Counted from the first letter of the stretch, positions 9,209 through 20,985 are shown. The stretch is 64,000 nt of DNA from Adiantum capillus-veneris (GCA_014529385.2 CM043966.1:88378587-88442586), one strand, 5' to 3'. The notes: a model not told the origin generated them from the letters alone. Made by a program: numbers and translations.

Positions 9209-10921
9209 CTACTTCTTTGACAACTCAACTTTGGTTTGCATCAGCCCTTCAATCACTTCATAAGGCCCTTCACTTTCATCTTCAACCTGATTCGCAAATG
9301 CAACTAAACCAATCTCCTGAATTTCTTTGTCCATCAAAAGAAATGCAACATCAGCATCCTCATCACTGCTGGTAGTGCTATCACTATCCTCATCTATCAC
9401 CGTGGAAGAGTCTTCATCACTAGACTCATCCTCATCTTCATAAAGCTCCTCTAATCGTTTCCTTGTGTCCATATTATAAAGCTTCTTGGTACCTGTCTTT
9501 CCATAGAGGCTAATCGTACCATGTCGCCAATCTTGAACAGCTCCCACTGCACGTAACCATGGTCTGCCCAGTATAATAGGATATGCTCCCAACCCTGCTG
9601 GCATCACATGAAAATCAACCACTGCCTTTGCATCATATGCCTCCACTTCTAAGCTCTTTACAACACCCAAGCATTTTACTTTTTGATGGTTTGCCAATCT
9701 GATCCGAAAACCTGACACCCCAGCCACTGTGAGACCCATCTTCTCAACGCATGAGTGTGTTATGACGCATATTTGGGCTCCGCCATCCACATAACCTTGT
9801 CCCAAATTTTTCCTTTTATGCCACACATCTACTATTGGACAAATATCTGGTAACTCATCCATTGCCAACACCTTTACTGAACCTCTCTCTGGCTCTTTCT
9901 CCATTGGGTTAACCATCCTCTTCCACTGTCGCTTTAGTTTAGGAACCATTTCTATGAGCTGCCCAAAAGTAACATCTGCCTTCCTGCTCGTCAGATCCTC
10001 CTTCAAGTCATAGCTTAATTGCCCATCCCCTAGTGGAAAATTTGAAACATGAAACTTTCGACGAGCTCTCCTTTTCCTCTTGGCCTTGACATCCTCGCCT
10101 TCATGGCTCTTTCCTTTCTTCTTACTAGGACCTGGGGCACTTCTTCCTTCCTTTTTCTCTCTGGTCCTCTTCCCAATAGGCATCACTAATGTATCCTCTA
10201 GCTTTGATGCCTTCTCCAAGGTGACTACACTTAGCACTTTTGTCTTTCCCTTTTCCTCCTGGGTCAGTCCACTGGTTCCTTCGTCTCCCTTAATTTCGAT
10301 GCCATAATCATTTGACCTAGTTAGCACCTGTCTTGGCAATGGATACATGTCTCCCCCCATCCTTGGTGGCTTATCACATTGCGGGCTGATGTGACCCAAC
10401 TCTCCACAATTGTAACATGTGGGCGTCTGCCTCCAAAACCTACCATTGCTTTGTCCAACACCATTCCTAGGCCTTTCTTCACCTCCTTGCTGATTTGCAA
10501 ACCGCCCTCGACTTCGATTATTTCCCACTTGACCTAGCATGTTTAGGCTGAGATTCTTCATCAAATCAACCACTTGCCTCATGTCTTGCCTTAGGCCATC
10601 ATCTTGCACTGCTGTAGTGACCACTGCTGGCATAACCTGAGTAGTAACAGGAACCACTGGTTCATGATGAACCCCTGACATACGACCTTGTAAAGAGTCC
10701 ATAGGCTGAAATTCAGACCTCATGGGCAAAGACTCCACCCCTAACTGGCTCATTTTCCTCAGCTGCCACTCTTTGTTCCTTGCTACCTCTAGTGCATCTT
10801 CATATGTCCTAGGCTTCTTTAGCTCCACTCTCCAACGCATATTCTCCCAAAGACCAGCTAAGAACCTGTCCTTCTTCATCATGTCAGACGGGGGTACCTG
10901 TGGTGCTAAAGCCTTGCACAT
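9209..10921 (-). CDS. TAT1 gag C-terminal part and aspartic protease
   Basis: 570 codons in frame with the gag start upstream and pol downstream. Residues 1-60 complete the capsid-like gag domain (RFLAGLWENMRWRV). A CCHC knuckle, CYNCGELGHISPQC, sits at 169-182 and should bind element RNA. A Lys/Arg-rich stretch (about 260-290) precedes the retroviral-type protease, with catalytic YVDGGAQ at 377-383 and LGRPWL at 451-456. DGG replaces the commoner DSG or DTG. A strongly acidic Asp/Glu/Ser tail lies near 490-530. The start given is the first ATG after an in-frame TGA at 10922-10924. The true start is probably 11281, so this frame is most likely the disabled rest of one gag-protease gene. Confidence 0.85.
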   Translation of the reverse strand: MCKALAPQVPPSDMMKKDRFLAGLWENMRWRVELKKPRTYEDALEVARNKEWQLRKMSQLGVESLPMRSEFQPMDSLQGRMSGVHHEPVVPVTTQVMPAVVTTAVQDDGLRQDMRQVVDLMKNLSLNMLGQVGNNRSRGRFANQQGGEERPRNGVGQSNGRFWRQTPTCYNCGELGHISPQCDKPPRMGGDMYPLPRQVLTRSNDYGIEIKGDEGTSGLTQEEKGKTKVLSVVTLEKASKLEDTLVMPIGKRTREKKEGRSAPGPSKKKGKSHEGEDVKAKRKRRARRKFHVSNFPLGDGQLSYDLKEDLTSRKADVTFGQLIEMVPKLKRQWKRMVNPMEKEPERGSVKVLAMDELPDICPIVDVWHKRKNLGQGYVDGGAQICVITHSCVEKMGLTVAGVSGFRIRLANHQKVKCLGVVKSLEVEAYDAKAVVDFHVMPAGLGAYPIILGRPWLRAVGAVQDWRHGTISLYGKTGTKKLYNMDTRKRLEELYEDEDESSDEDSSTVIDEDSDSTTSSDEDADVAFLLMDKEIQEIGLVAFANQVEDESEGPYEVIEGLMQTKVELSKK

Positions 10922-11281
10922 TCACTCCCATGCCAATGAAAACTTACGTATGTACGCATCTACTGGCTCACCTTCCTTCTGCACCAAACCTTGTACTTCT
11001 TGCCACACTTTGTCAGGGTCTTCTATCTTCACAAACTCCACTTCCAATCCATGCCTTAGATTGTCCCAACTCAATCTTATAGGTGGATCAGCCATACACA
11101 ACTCCTCTTCAAATGCTTTGGACCAAGCTCGTGCATCACTCTTCAAACAAATTTTGAGAAGGCGTAACATTTGCGTAGGGTCATGAATCTGGTTGCTAAT
11201 GCATGCAACCTCCATCTTTTCCAAAAATTCTTCCACATCTTCATCACTTCTTCCATGAAACTCGGGATAAGAGAAAGCCAT
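10922..11281 (-). pseudogene. TAT1 gag N-terminal part, cut by TGA
   Basis: 119 codons starting MAFSYPEFHGRSDEDVEEFL and ending in a TGA that falls inside the capsid domain. The next codon in the same frame is ATG and the gag sequence continues. The segment matches the usual retrotransposon gag layout, with conserved Trp residues and a motif near QEVQGLVQKEGEPVDAYIRK. A stop in the middle of capsid is more likely a mutation than a programmed signal. Confidence 0.85.
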
Positions 11282-12229
11282 GGCTAGAGAACCCCTTCAA
11301 ACACACGTGCAAGAACCCAAAACTTTTTACTACCCAATCCCCAGAAACCTCAATGGAGCTCAGCTTTAGATGAGAACAAACACATGCACATCAAATGAGT
11401 TTTCATAGTTGATCATCGGAATTACAACAGGCAAAGGACATTCCAGGATCTCTCTCAATCTTCTTGGCCCAAACATAAAGACTATGCGCTGCTGGAAAAA
11501 GATCTTCTTGGACACATGAACATTAATCTGAATTCTTTGAGTTAAATGAAATGGAGTGAATTGAGGGCCATTTTGATCATCCATTAAAGCCAACCATGAA
11601 GCTCCCAAGAAGGCACACCTGACTCAACCTCTGATTTTGCCAAAATTTCAGCAGCATAACAGCATAAATGGCTCAAAATACCAAAAAACCAGCCATCATA
11701 ACTTGGGAAAATTTCGACACAGTTTCCCCAGAAGTAGAGCAGTAGGAACCCAAAATATAGACTGTCTATGTATGCATAAACTGTCAACAATAGAACCCGA
11801 GCATCAAGTAGGACTCACTAGTACATAGCCTATGGCGAGGTCATGAAAAGGGTGCTCCAGCTACCTGTATCACCGAAAGGATCTCCACATTTGAGAATCC
11901 CCCAGCTCAATAAAAACCTCACGCTATCGACCCTCACACGAAAGCTAATGCAAATCGCGTATAGTCAAGTCTCAGAAATGACTATCTTCCAGACCAAGTC
12001 TCAGAAATGGTTGGGACTGCCAAATAAAACCATATATGGCTTCACAAAGGCGTACAATGGCAGTTTCCACAAGTAACGTACAATCCAGCAGACAATGCGC
12101 TCAAATAGGCGCCAAGTGATGCATTCCCACAACAACTGCAAGTGACATCACTGCTAGTATATCACTGTACTCCAGCTACCTGTACCTGTGTGAATCACCT
12201 GTAACCTGTAACCTGTAACCTGTAACCTG
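11282..12229 (-). other. TAT1 untranslated leader, no gene
   Basis: About 950 bp between the 5' LTR repeat and the gag ATG. A minus-strand TGGCGCC at 12108-12114, just after GCATCAC, could be the start of a primer-binding site. That would extend the 5' LTR to about 12118. A 7-bp repeat, CTGTAAC, four copies, lies at about 12199-12229. Neither is proven, because the 3' LTR lacks the matching segment. Confidence 0.4.
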
Positions 12230-12379
12230 AATCGATGCACTATGTACATGGTGTCCTACCTGTACACATGTGGGCCCCATGTAACCACCTGGCTCTAGAA
12301 AATGGGCAATACTTTATTTGATGCACCATGCATGGGTATGTACATATGCGCAATCCCGTGCTCCAACAAACTCCTGACA
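12230..12379 (-). mobile_element. TAT1 5' LTR (shared part)
   Basis: 150 bp matching 5749-5898 with only a handful of substitutions, ending CTCCTGACA on the plus strand, which is the TGTCAGGAG LTR start on the minus strand. Confidence 0.7.
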
Positions 12380-15300
12380 ACACGCACCGGTTGTCGGAAT
12401 TGAGTGCGGAGAAGTGCAACCTGTTTCCCTCGACGAGAGCTATGCATCGATACCTACATTGCGGGTGTATGGTCTGGTTTTGCGAGCTCGACCTACGAGC
12501 TTCATCTGGTGATTCGACGAGCATACGTTATCCATTTTCGCATTTCAACATATCCATGCGTTCACATTGAGTAGAGCTACACATTAGGCACTTTAGTTTT
12601 TGGAAACAACGACCTTCAAATTTCGACTAGACATCCTACGTGATTTCGCACTATGTGTTTAGGGTTGGGATTTTGGTTCATGGACCTTAAGGAGAGTGAC
12701 CTATTGGTGTTAGTAGGGTCTCCTTCAAGTTCTGTGGCATTTTGAGAACGTTTGATGGGTATTTGGCTCTTTGAAGCGTTGTAAGAAATCTCCTCTTAAG
12801 CACTCTTGAAGGCTGTAGCTTAGACATTGGCTAGAGACCTCAGTAGGAATTAGTCGAGAGTCGGTCGAGTGTAGATTGACACCCTATGCTTGCTTCCACG
12901 TGCCTGCGGGTCAAGCTTCGTCCTTAGTTGACAAATCTTGTTAGGTGAGTTCTCGCTGTGCTGACATTCGTCGCGGCGTATCCGCCAACATTGAAGAGTC
13001 TCAAATCTTGCTTTTAGCAAAAAAAAAGAAATGAAGATAAAACATTAATCTCAAGCATTAATCTCTGGGTCATGGTACTTACCGGCCATCGAAGCGTCGA
13101 AGACGTCTATATCAAAAACCTGCGTCAGACATGAAGCGATGGGTGTGAAAATCATAGCTTCACCTTGTTGGCGATGGCGGGTAACCGGAAGCCTTGTGTC
13201 CTTTGTAACCATTGGTAGAGTGAAGCCAATAGATCGACAGCCTTTCGCATGTCGATGGCATGCCGTGCATGCTATACCAAGACTCTTGACAAAAAGCGTC
13301 CGACCTGTCCTTGATAGACCTGGCATGACCTTTATCCGCCTTGGTACCGATAACGTTCTTTGAAATCCCAGAGACGTGTACAATTCGGCATGGAAGAGAG
13401 CTTCAAAATCCTCCACCACCGGTAATCTCTTCGAAATCATCACCCAAGGTTGCATGCACTGTCATGCACAAGCTATGCAAGACCTCCAAGTTGCAGGGTT
13501 TCTGCGATTTCCTGCAGATTTTGTTTGAAAGTTGACAAATTCTTGCGTATCTGCGTGGTTGTGCTCTCATATCCCATGCACCATGCGGGAATCGTTGCTT
13601 AGCAGGGGAGGGTGCCCAACTTAGGGCACTTTTATGCTTAATAATATGAACTCAACAAAGCGATGGCGACGACTGTCTCCAGCGCCGATCAAGAGACGGA
13701 GTCCCAGCGAGCTCTACGTTGCATTCCAGGCTTCGTGTAGATGACAAAAAACACTCCCATAGGCTGTGCGACCCCGTAGATCTCCTCTGCACGTGATTTC
13801 ATCGAGGTTGGATTTCGACCTTCCCCTTTGACAAGGGTTGTTACCCATGATGCCGGCTACTCGACGACCAGACTCAGCCCCCAGCCGGCTACTCAACGAG
13901 CAGACTCAGCTAGCCTTGGTTCCCGCCTGTGTTGCCTTGAAGACCTCGACGAGCTTGAGGGAGAGAGATTCCAAGAGAGAGGAAGAGAGATTCCGAGAGA
14001 GTTTGCGAAGGAGAGGGATAAAGAGAGAGATCCATGCTTGAGAGAGAGAGAGAGCTCCATGCCTTCTCCTCCGCCATGGCTCCACCTTCCCCCTTTCTCT
14101 CCACCTTGATCTGATACCAGTGAAAGGGCATGGGGACTGAACATGCTAATCTCCACCCAACCATGCCCTATATAGGCCCTTGGCCTGCTAAATATAGGGA
14201 CCCCCTTGACTGCATGTCCATCCTGGCCCTTGGCCATGACTAGTCCTACCCTTGTCCTGATAAGGAGTGTTACATTATAGAATGCATAGAGAGTAGTTTG
14301 GGGAGCAAGGTGAAGCTGACTTGGTCCAAGATTTGAAAGAAACATGCCCTCTATGGTATATCAATTTCAAACAGAAGGACGAGATATATGTACACTCACC
14401 GGTCTTCCCAGAAGTTATACAACCCAGTCTTTTTAAAAATCATGAGTGCTTGAAACTTTTGTATCTTTGAAAGAGATTGATCTTATCTTCTGTGACATAT
14501 ACCACATCAAATAGAATTGGCTACTCTGCATCTAGTCTAGCAGAGTCGTGTGCACATTAGAGTCACCAAAGTTGTCTCCCTTCACTAGGTCTTGAAATGG
14601 CATTGCTGAAGATTTTACCGTAGGTGAAGAAGTTGCCACGTCTAGGAGTAGAGAAACATCATGAGCTGGTGTCTCATCAATTTCAAAATCAGCATCTATT
14701 TGTTGTGACCCTTCTTGAGTAAGTTTGGTGAAGGGTCACTCACCAGACACAGAGGAGAGCTTTGGCTTGGTGGGAGAGTCAAAAGCAGATTAGGTTGAGG
14801 TTGAGGTGTGGATGAGCTCCTATAAAGGATATTTCTACCCCCTTCTATGATTTTTTATAGGCTCGATCTTTGTTACCTCCACACTTGCTACTAACTCAGG
14901 TTTCTCATTGGGCTCAGTTATTGTAGAAACATTGGAAGAGGGTGTATTCGCAGGCAAAGATTGAATAGAGACCCCATAACAAAGTGTACACTTAGTAGTT
15001 TCCAATCACTCCAATATATATTCTTCTGACCCGTCAGCTGGAGCAGGCTGCTCCACTTCACGTTTTGACTCCATTGACAAGGAACTATGTTGCGCCATTG
15101 GATCCATGCCTCCTTCAAGTCGAATGGGTTTCATTGGGGAGCCAGGAGTATGCATCCACCTTGCGTCTTCCCCTATCATGCAATGCTTTAATGTGCCACA
15201 GTCATGGTCTATCAATGAGCAAAGGAAATCCTCCTTCAACTTGGCGAAGAGAAACAACAACAAAATCCAAGTTAAAGGTGAAGTCTTGTACCTGTAGAGG

Positions 15301-15392
15301 AACCTTGTTTATTATGCTTGATGGGTAGACTGACCTCAGGTCGGCCAACGTAATTGTGAAGGGAGCAGGTCATTAAGGCTGTAGACCTAAAT
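12380..15392. other. No recognised gene; unassigned repeat-like DNA
   Basis: Short frames on both strands show no domain I recognise. The stretch holds GA-rich simple sequence (about 13955-14060) and a CCTATATAGGC TATA-like site near 14166. It ends where family A copia coding sequence starts at 15393. It probably contains fragments of other elements. Confidence 0.5.
14108..14119 (-). promoter_or_regulatory. Possible initiator-Met primer-binding site
   Basis: On the minus strand this reads TGGTATCAGATC, matching 11 of 12 bases of the TGGTATCAGAGC used by other elements in this window. It follows TTTCAC, so an LTR end ...TTCA plus one base would fit. No second LTR is visible, so it could be chance. 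Confidence 0.3.
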
Positions 15393-16819
15393 CTAATGAT
15401 CACTTGATCAAGTCGTGTCCTAATTTGAAGGACAAAGAGGCTAAGAAGAAAGAGGGTGGTTCCACTGCAAATGTTGGTTCCACTACAAATGCATCCATTG
15501 TTGAGTCTTCTGTGAAAGGAGACTGTGTTACTGATGTTGATGCAAAATGGGCTTTTAGCGCAAAGCGCACTTACAATCCTGTTGTCCATGATGCATGTTT
15601 GTCAGTTGTTGCAGATTCACATGTGTGGTATTTCGATAGTGGTGCTACAAAGCACATTACCTCACATCGTGAATTGTTTACCTCTCTCAAGTCTGTCCCT
15701 CATGGGAATTCAATCACTTGTGCCAACAATGCCTCTTATCCGGTTCAAGGAGTTGAAAAGATTGTGCTTACTACTGCAAATGGAAGTTCCTTCACACTTG
15801 TTGATGCACTTTATCTACCTGGGATCAAGAAGAATCTCTTGTCTGTATCCGCACTTGCTAGACTTGGACTTGTAGTCAAATTTGTGGATGACAGATGTAC
15901 AATTCATGATCTCAGGTTTGGTGATGAAATTGTTGCATCTGGCCTCTTGTGCCGTGGGCTATATAAGCTCACTTTGTATGACAAGTGTGGACAAAATTTT
16001 ACAAATGCTGTTGCAGATTCAAGGGCTATTTCAGATGCAAAACTTTGGCATGCACGTTTTGGTTATCTAAATTTTGCCAGTTTTCTGCGTTTGCAGAAAT
16101 CTAATATGGTTGCTTCTTTTCCGCCTCTTGAAGCACCTATCAAACATGTTTGTGAAGGATGTATTTTGGGTACGATGCAGTGTTCTAAGTTTCCAAAGGA
16201 TGGTTCAGTTCGGGCCACATGCAGGTTGCAGCTTGTGCAACCTGCATAGCGATGTTTGTGGGCCCATGCAAACTTCCTCCTTGGGCAATTACCTTTACTT
16301 CGTGACTTTCATTGATGATTACTCCATGCATGCATGGGTATTTCCGCTTAAAGAGAAGTCCGAAGTTTTTATGTGCTTCAAAAAATTTCTGGCTATGGCT
16401 GAAAATGTCTCGAAATGTACTATGGGCACCCTCCGTTTCGATCGAGGGGGGGAGTATATGTCTCATGAATTTAATGCATTTCTGGCTAGTCGTGGGATGA
16501 AACACCAATGTATAGTGCCTTTACACCTCAGCAAAATGGTGTTGCTGAGAGGAAAAACAGGTCACTAATGAAAATGGCACGATGTATGGTCAAAAGTCAA
16601 GCTTTGCCGCATTCTTTTTGGCTTGAGGCCATCATGTGTGCCACTTATGTACTTAACAGGTGTCCTATGAAAGTTTTGCAGTCTATTACTCCATATGAAG
16701 CATGGCATGATAGAAATCCTTCTATTGAGCACATGCGTGTTTTTGGATGTTTGGCATATGCTTTGGTGCCACAAACACAGCACAGAAGATTGGATGATAA
16801 GGCTGTCAAATGTATTTTT
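15393..16819 (+). pseudogene. Outer copia family A fragment: protease and integrase
   Basis: Homology to the A2 copy starts abruptly inside the zinc knuckle (DHLIKSC) and runs through the protease (WYFDSGATKHITSHREL), the integrase zinc finger (LWHARFGYLNF, CEGCILG) and the integrase core (FIDDYSMHAWVFPL, LRFDRGGEY, PQQNGVAERKNRS). A 7-bp insertion near 16236 and a 1-bp deletion near 16520 break the frame. The 5' LTR and gag are gone. The copy is cut at 16819, in the codons for KCIF, by the start of chromovirus LTR1. Its 3' end reappears at 59786. Confidence 0.9.
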
Positions 16820-17291
16820 TGTAAGGTTTCCAGTTTCCAAAACCTTAAAAATTGTACAAAGCTTGTAAAATTAAATTGAAAACCATTGTTGAAGGATTCA
16901 AACACGGCTAATATTGGTATTTTTGGAATCATAAGCAGTGCTTTACTATGGTTAGTAATTTTCAGAATCAGAATCCGATAAAAACTGGAAAAGTTACAGA
17001 CCCTGGAAGGTTACAATAGGAATTCAATTAGTTAATAAAAATTGGATTGTTTCAATAATAATTATTAACAAATATTTCTTATCCTAAGGTTCTAGAATTA
17101 ACTGATATTTCAAATTTTCATTATTAAAAATCTGGAAAATCAACCAAAATCGATTATGGAAGGATGGGCACAGTGTGGAGCTAGGGGGGACCTGCAAGAA
17201 ATAGATTTAGCAACAATTGGTGCCATTTGCAAGCTAGGGGGCTGCTTGGGGTGTCAAAACCTGCCAGAAACTACCCAGTGCCCAGAAAAAG

Positions 17292-17300
17292 CTATAAACA
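17292..17300 (+). promoter_or_regulatory. LTR1 TATA box
   Basis: CTATAAACA, followed by GACCCCCTTCC and a CT-rich run before a conserved CTAGAGAGAACGCTAC. Equivalent sites, CTATAAAAA, are at 26536 in LTR2 and 44589 in LTR3. Transcription probably starts about 30 bp downstream. Confidence 0.65.
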
Positions 17301-17699
17301 GACCCCCTTCCATTCATAAAAATTTAGACTCGGAGCCTTGATACTCTCTCTCTCATCTAGAGAGAACGCTACATAGAAATCACTAGAGATTAAGCTCTAG
17401 TCGATTAACCAAAATGGTAATTAGCCTAATCCTTCTTAATTAGCAAGGCTAGTTTAATGTATTTTGTTAATAAATCAAAGATTAAGCCTATGTATGCTCA
17501 TAAATCCTCTCTTAATTAAATATTCTCTGTTGATTGTTGTAATTAAGCTTGGAAATGTTAAGCTAATTAATTATCCTATCATATTAGGATTGAAATTAAC
17601 CAAATTAACTATAAATTAATGTAAAATATATTAATTAAGCTTATATTAAGTTGAGGTAATTATCAGAGCTTCATTAGACAGTCATTAAGCTAGAAAAAT

Positions 17700-18720
17700 T
17701 ACCTTATAATTTTTTGAGTAATTTTCATAATTAATTACGCACAATTACATTGTTTTTTAGAGAAAATTAAATGGGAAAAAATAATCAAATTGATCAAAAT
17801 GATTTGGGTTATTTATCAATGGTTAATTATATGCTAGGGAACCTGTGATAATTATGTCAAGCTAAGATCATTAATTTACCTAATTACTTTAGTAGAAATA
17901 CTCTGTTTTTAAGACAAATGAAATAGGGGAAATTAGTAAATGGATTCCAAATGCTTTGAGTTATTTATTAGTGCTTAAGTATCTGTATGGAAACCCGTCA
18001 TAATTAAGAGAAGCTCAGATAATTAATTTACCTAATTACTTTAGCAGAAATACTTTGTTTTTAAGACAAATTAAATAGAGGAAATCAGTAAATTGATTCA
18101 AAATGTTTTGTGTTATTTATTAGTGGTTAATTATATGTTAGGAAGCTCAGATAATTGGTTTATCTAATTAATTTAGCAGAAATACTTTATTTTTAGGATA
18201 AATTAAATAGAAAAAATTGAATTGAGTTATTTATCAGAGATTAATTACATGTTAGGAAACTTGTGATAATTAGTTCAAGCTCATATAATTAAATTATTTA
18301 ATTATTATTAGCAAAAATACTCTGTTTTTAGGACAAATTAAATAGGAAAAATTAGTAAATGGACTCAAAATGACTTGAGTTGTTTATCAGAGGTGAATTA
18401 TATGCTAGACAACCTGTGATAATTAGGTGAGGTCAGATAATTAATTTATCTAATTACTTTAGAAGAAATACTCTACTTTTAAGACAAATTAAATAGGAAA
18501 AATTAGCAAATAGATTCAAAATGACTTGAGTTATTTATCAGAGGTTAATTATATGTTAAGGAACCCGTGATAATTATGTGAAGCTCAGATAATGTATTGA
18601 GTTATTCATCAAAGGCTAATTATATCTTAGGGAACCCGTGATAATTATGTTACCCTCAGATAATTAGTTTATCTAATTATCTCAAAAAAATTACATTATT
18701 TTTAGGAAAAAATAAAAGGA
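17700..18720. repeat. AT-rich tandem units in LTR1
   Basis: About seven degenerate units of roughly 130-155 bp, each with a core like TTTATCTAATTACTTTAGC, then AGAAATACTCT, and a tail GTGATAATTATG plus AAGCTCAGATAA. Cores lie near 17871, 18023, 18151, 18285, 18436 and 18662. LTR2 and LTR3 hold matching arrays. Confidence 0.8.
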
Positions 18721-19840
18721 AAAATATAGTAAATTAATCCAAAAACCTTTGATATAAATATCAAAGGTAGAACACACCTTGGGGAATGCATGATAAATAC
18801 TCCAGCCTAAAATAAATAGTTAAGGTATTTATCTTCAATAAAAGTAACCGATTTTGAGTATAAAATAGACAAGGGAAATTAGTAAATGAATTTATCTAAT
18901 TACCAAATAAATACCTGAGGTACAAAATCACTATTGAAGGTGGAAAAATTACATCGACATAAATGGATGTTATAACAAGTTACTATCAGTAAAATCTTAC
19001 CTAATTTAGAAAGTATAGGAGGGAAAGGTTATAAATCAAATTCCTGAAAATTCCTAAATCCAATAGAAATTTATAAATTACTAAGGTTAAAATGGAAAAT
19101 AGACTAAGGAGAAACCTAGAAAAAGGGCTTCCCAAATTAAACGATAATTATGGGAAATTACTTATAGCATAAATAAGTTACAGGAGGAATATCTCATCAA
19201 ATTGACTATTAAAGATACCTACTTACTCCAAAAATCCTTATTTTTGGGTAAACAAGGAAAAAGAAGGTTATTCAATTAAACTTCTGATGGATTAAGTCTT
19301 TTTATAAGGCTGTCGACATGGCTCCAAAGAGAACCAGGGGAAATCCTCTTACTAAGGAAGAGGATGTTAGAAACAAGTGAAACAAAGGCACTAATGACCA
19401 TGAGGTTGGGCCTAGCCATAGGCCGCCAACAGAGGAGAGTCTACAGGCACCTGCCCCACAGCACATGGACCAGCAGTCCCAGGTGGATTTCTATTTTGTT
19501 CACTTAAAATCTTTTAAAGTTCATTTTTAAGTTAACATTGCATACGTAAGGTTAGGAAGGATAAACTGGCTGTAAATGGAAGGTAACTTCCACAAAACCA
19601 ATGAGCAATGATTTTAAATAGGAAAGAAATGATTGGGTTATGACTGATTGACCTAAGAAAGAAATGTTTGACCATCTTTAAGATAGCTTGTTTCAAGACA
19701 CCCCTCATTCCTTGGAAATATTTTACTCCAAGTAATGAGTAATGATGGAAATACCATCATGGAAGAGTCAGTTTCCTCAGCACGTGTGGAGTCTTTACCC
19801 CGTGTTTGTTTATGTTTGTGGATAGTACTTTCAAGTTTAT

Positions 19841-20592
19841 CCTAGAGGAACCGCCCGGTTGTATGGGCAACTGGTTTTGGCGTATGGGCGCCCGGACTTT
19901 GGGTGATGGCTTTTTCCACCCCGATTTTTATAAATAAGGAATGGGTGTCGTTTTTCACCCCTGTATCGGTGGTCTTGAGACAAGCCAGTACTGGTCAGAC
20001 ATATTTCAGAATAACAGTACCTTGTCTTAAGTCTAAAGATGTTTGTTTGCTAAAAGAATGTCTTCAATACTGTTTTCAAAGGTTGTCTTAATGAAATACA
20101 GTGTAAAAGTTAAAAATGAATCATTGTTTTAATTGTGAAAAGAATGTGGTAGTAATTAAACAACACAGAAATCATGTGTGGGTGCGGGGTGGTAAGTGGG
20201 AATTGACTAAGGTTGTCCTAGACGAACCGCCCGGTTGTATGGGCAACTGGTTTTGGCGTATGGGCGCCCGGACTTTGGGTGATGGCTTTTTCCACCCCGA
20301 TTTTTATAAACAAGGAATGGGTGTCCTTTTTCACCCCTGTATAGGTGGTCTTGAGACAAGCCAGTACTGGTCAGACATACTTCAGAATAACAGTACCTTG
20401 TCTTAAGTCTAAAGATGTTTGTTTGCTAAAAGAATGTCTTCAATACTGTTTTCAAAGGTTGTCTTAATGAAATACAGTGTTAAATTTAAAAAGGAATCAT
20501 TGTTTTAATTGTGAAAAGAATGTGGTAGTAATTAAACAACACAAAAATCATGTGTGGGTGCGGGGTGGTAAGTGGGAATTGACTAAGGTTGT
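19841..20592. repeat. 376-bp tandem duplication in LTR1
   Basis: CCTAGAGGAACCGCC at 19841 recurs as CCTAGACGAACCGCC at 20217. The two copies are almost identical and include GGCGTATGGGCGCCCGGAC and GAATGTGGTAGTAATTAAAC. LTR2 and LTR3 have this segment once, so the duplication is specific to LTR1. Confidence 0.85.
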
Positions 20593-20969
20593 CAATCATG
20601 GACGGGTGGACTTGATGAGTCAGGTAACTATCCATTCCCGCGCACTAAAACGTTTAGAAACTTCTTCACTTGGAAGAGGAATCCACCAACAGCTGTGCCC
20701 TCACATATGTTAGGGGAAAAAAAACGTTAGCTAAGAAAACCTTAATCTGAAGGATGAAGATATAGGGCTGGAAATTTTTTTTATGGTCCCGTTTCCATTG
20801 CGAGAGAGGACTAGGTCTCTTCTAGGGCTATAAACCTAAACCATTGTGAATGGTAAGGGTGAATTCCCTGGTTCTTTTCTTGTTTAAGGCCTCTAACTTT
20901 AGTAGGCCTAGAGACCTGTCAATGGTACCATATTGTTTTTGGTGTCGGCCAGATTGGGGACCTTACAAG

Positions 20970-20985
20970 TGGTATCAGAGCATGG
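20970..20985 (+). promoter_or_regulatory. Chromovirus int1 primer-binding site
   Basis: TGGTATCAGAGCATGG, complementary to the 3' end of plant initiator tRNA-Met, two bases after LTR1. Confidence 0.9.

Larger units (their letters stand above)
5749..12379 (-). mobile_element. Tat-lineage Ty3/gypsy retrotransposon TAT1
   Basis: A 6.6-kb minus-strand element bounded by 150-bp direct repeats (5749-5898 and 12230-12379), each starting TGTCAGGAG on the minus strand. The internal order is gag, zinc knuckle, protease, RT, RNase H, a second RNase H, integrase. RT before integrase makes it Ty3/gypsy. The degenerate first RNase H followed by a full extra one is the hallmark of the Tat lineage. Coding capacity is nearly complete, with only two in-frame stops (10922-10924 and 9209-9211). 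No target-site duplication was found, and the outer part of the 3' LTR appears lost or diverged. Confidence 0.85.
16820..20967 (+). mobile_element. Chromovirus LTR1 (4148 bp)
   Basis: It starts TGTAAGGT and ends ACCTTACA, an 8-bp terminal inverted repeat, and is followed two bases later by a tRNA-Met primer site. A TATA box with CT-rich DNA downstream lies near 17292. The middle is AT-rich and carries the tandem units listed separately. A 376-bp segment is duplicated in tandem near the 3' end (19841-20216 and 20217-20592). The copies starting at 26062 and 44122 share these ends. Open frames inside are short and without domains. Confidence 0.9.

Noticed and set aside
12199-12229. Telomere-like repeat
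   Set aside because: The unit is CTGTAAC, four copies only. Plant telomeres are CCCTAAA. It is a short local repeat.
13893-14345. Minus-strand 150-codon frame rich in Ser/Leu
   Set aside because: Much of it comes from GA-rich simple sequence read on the other strand. No start context or domain supports a gene.
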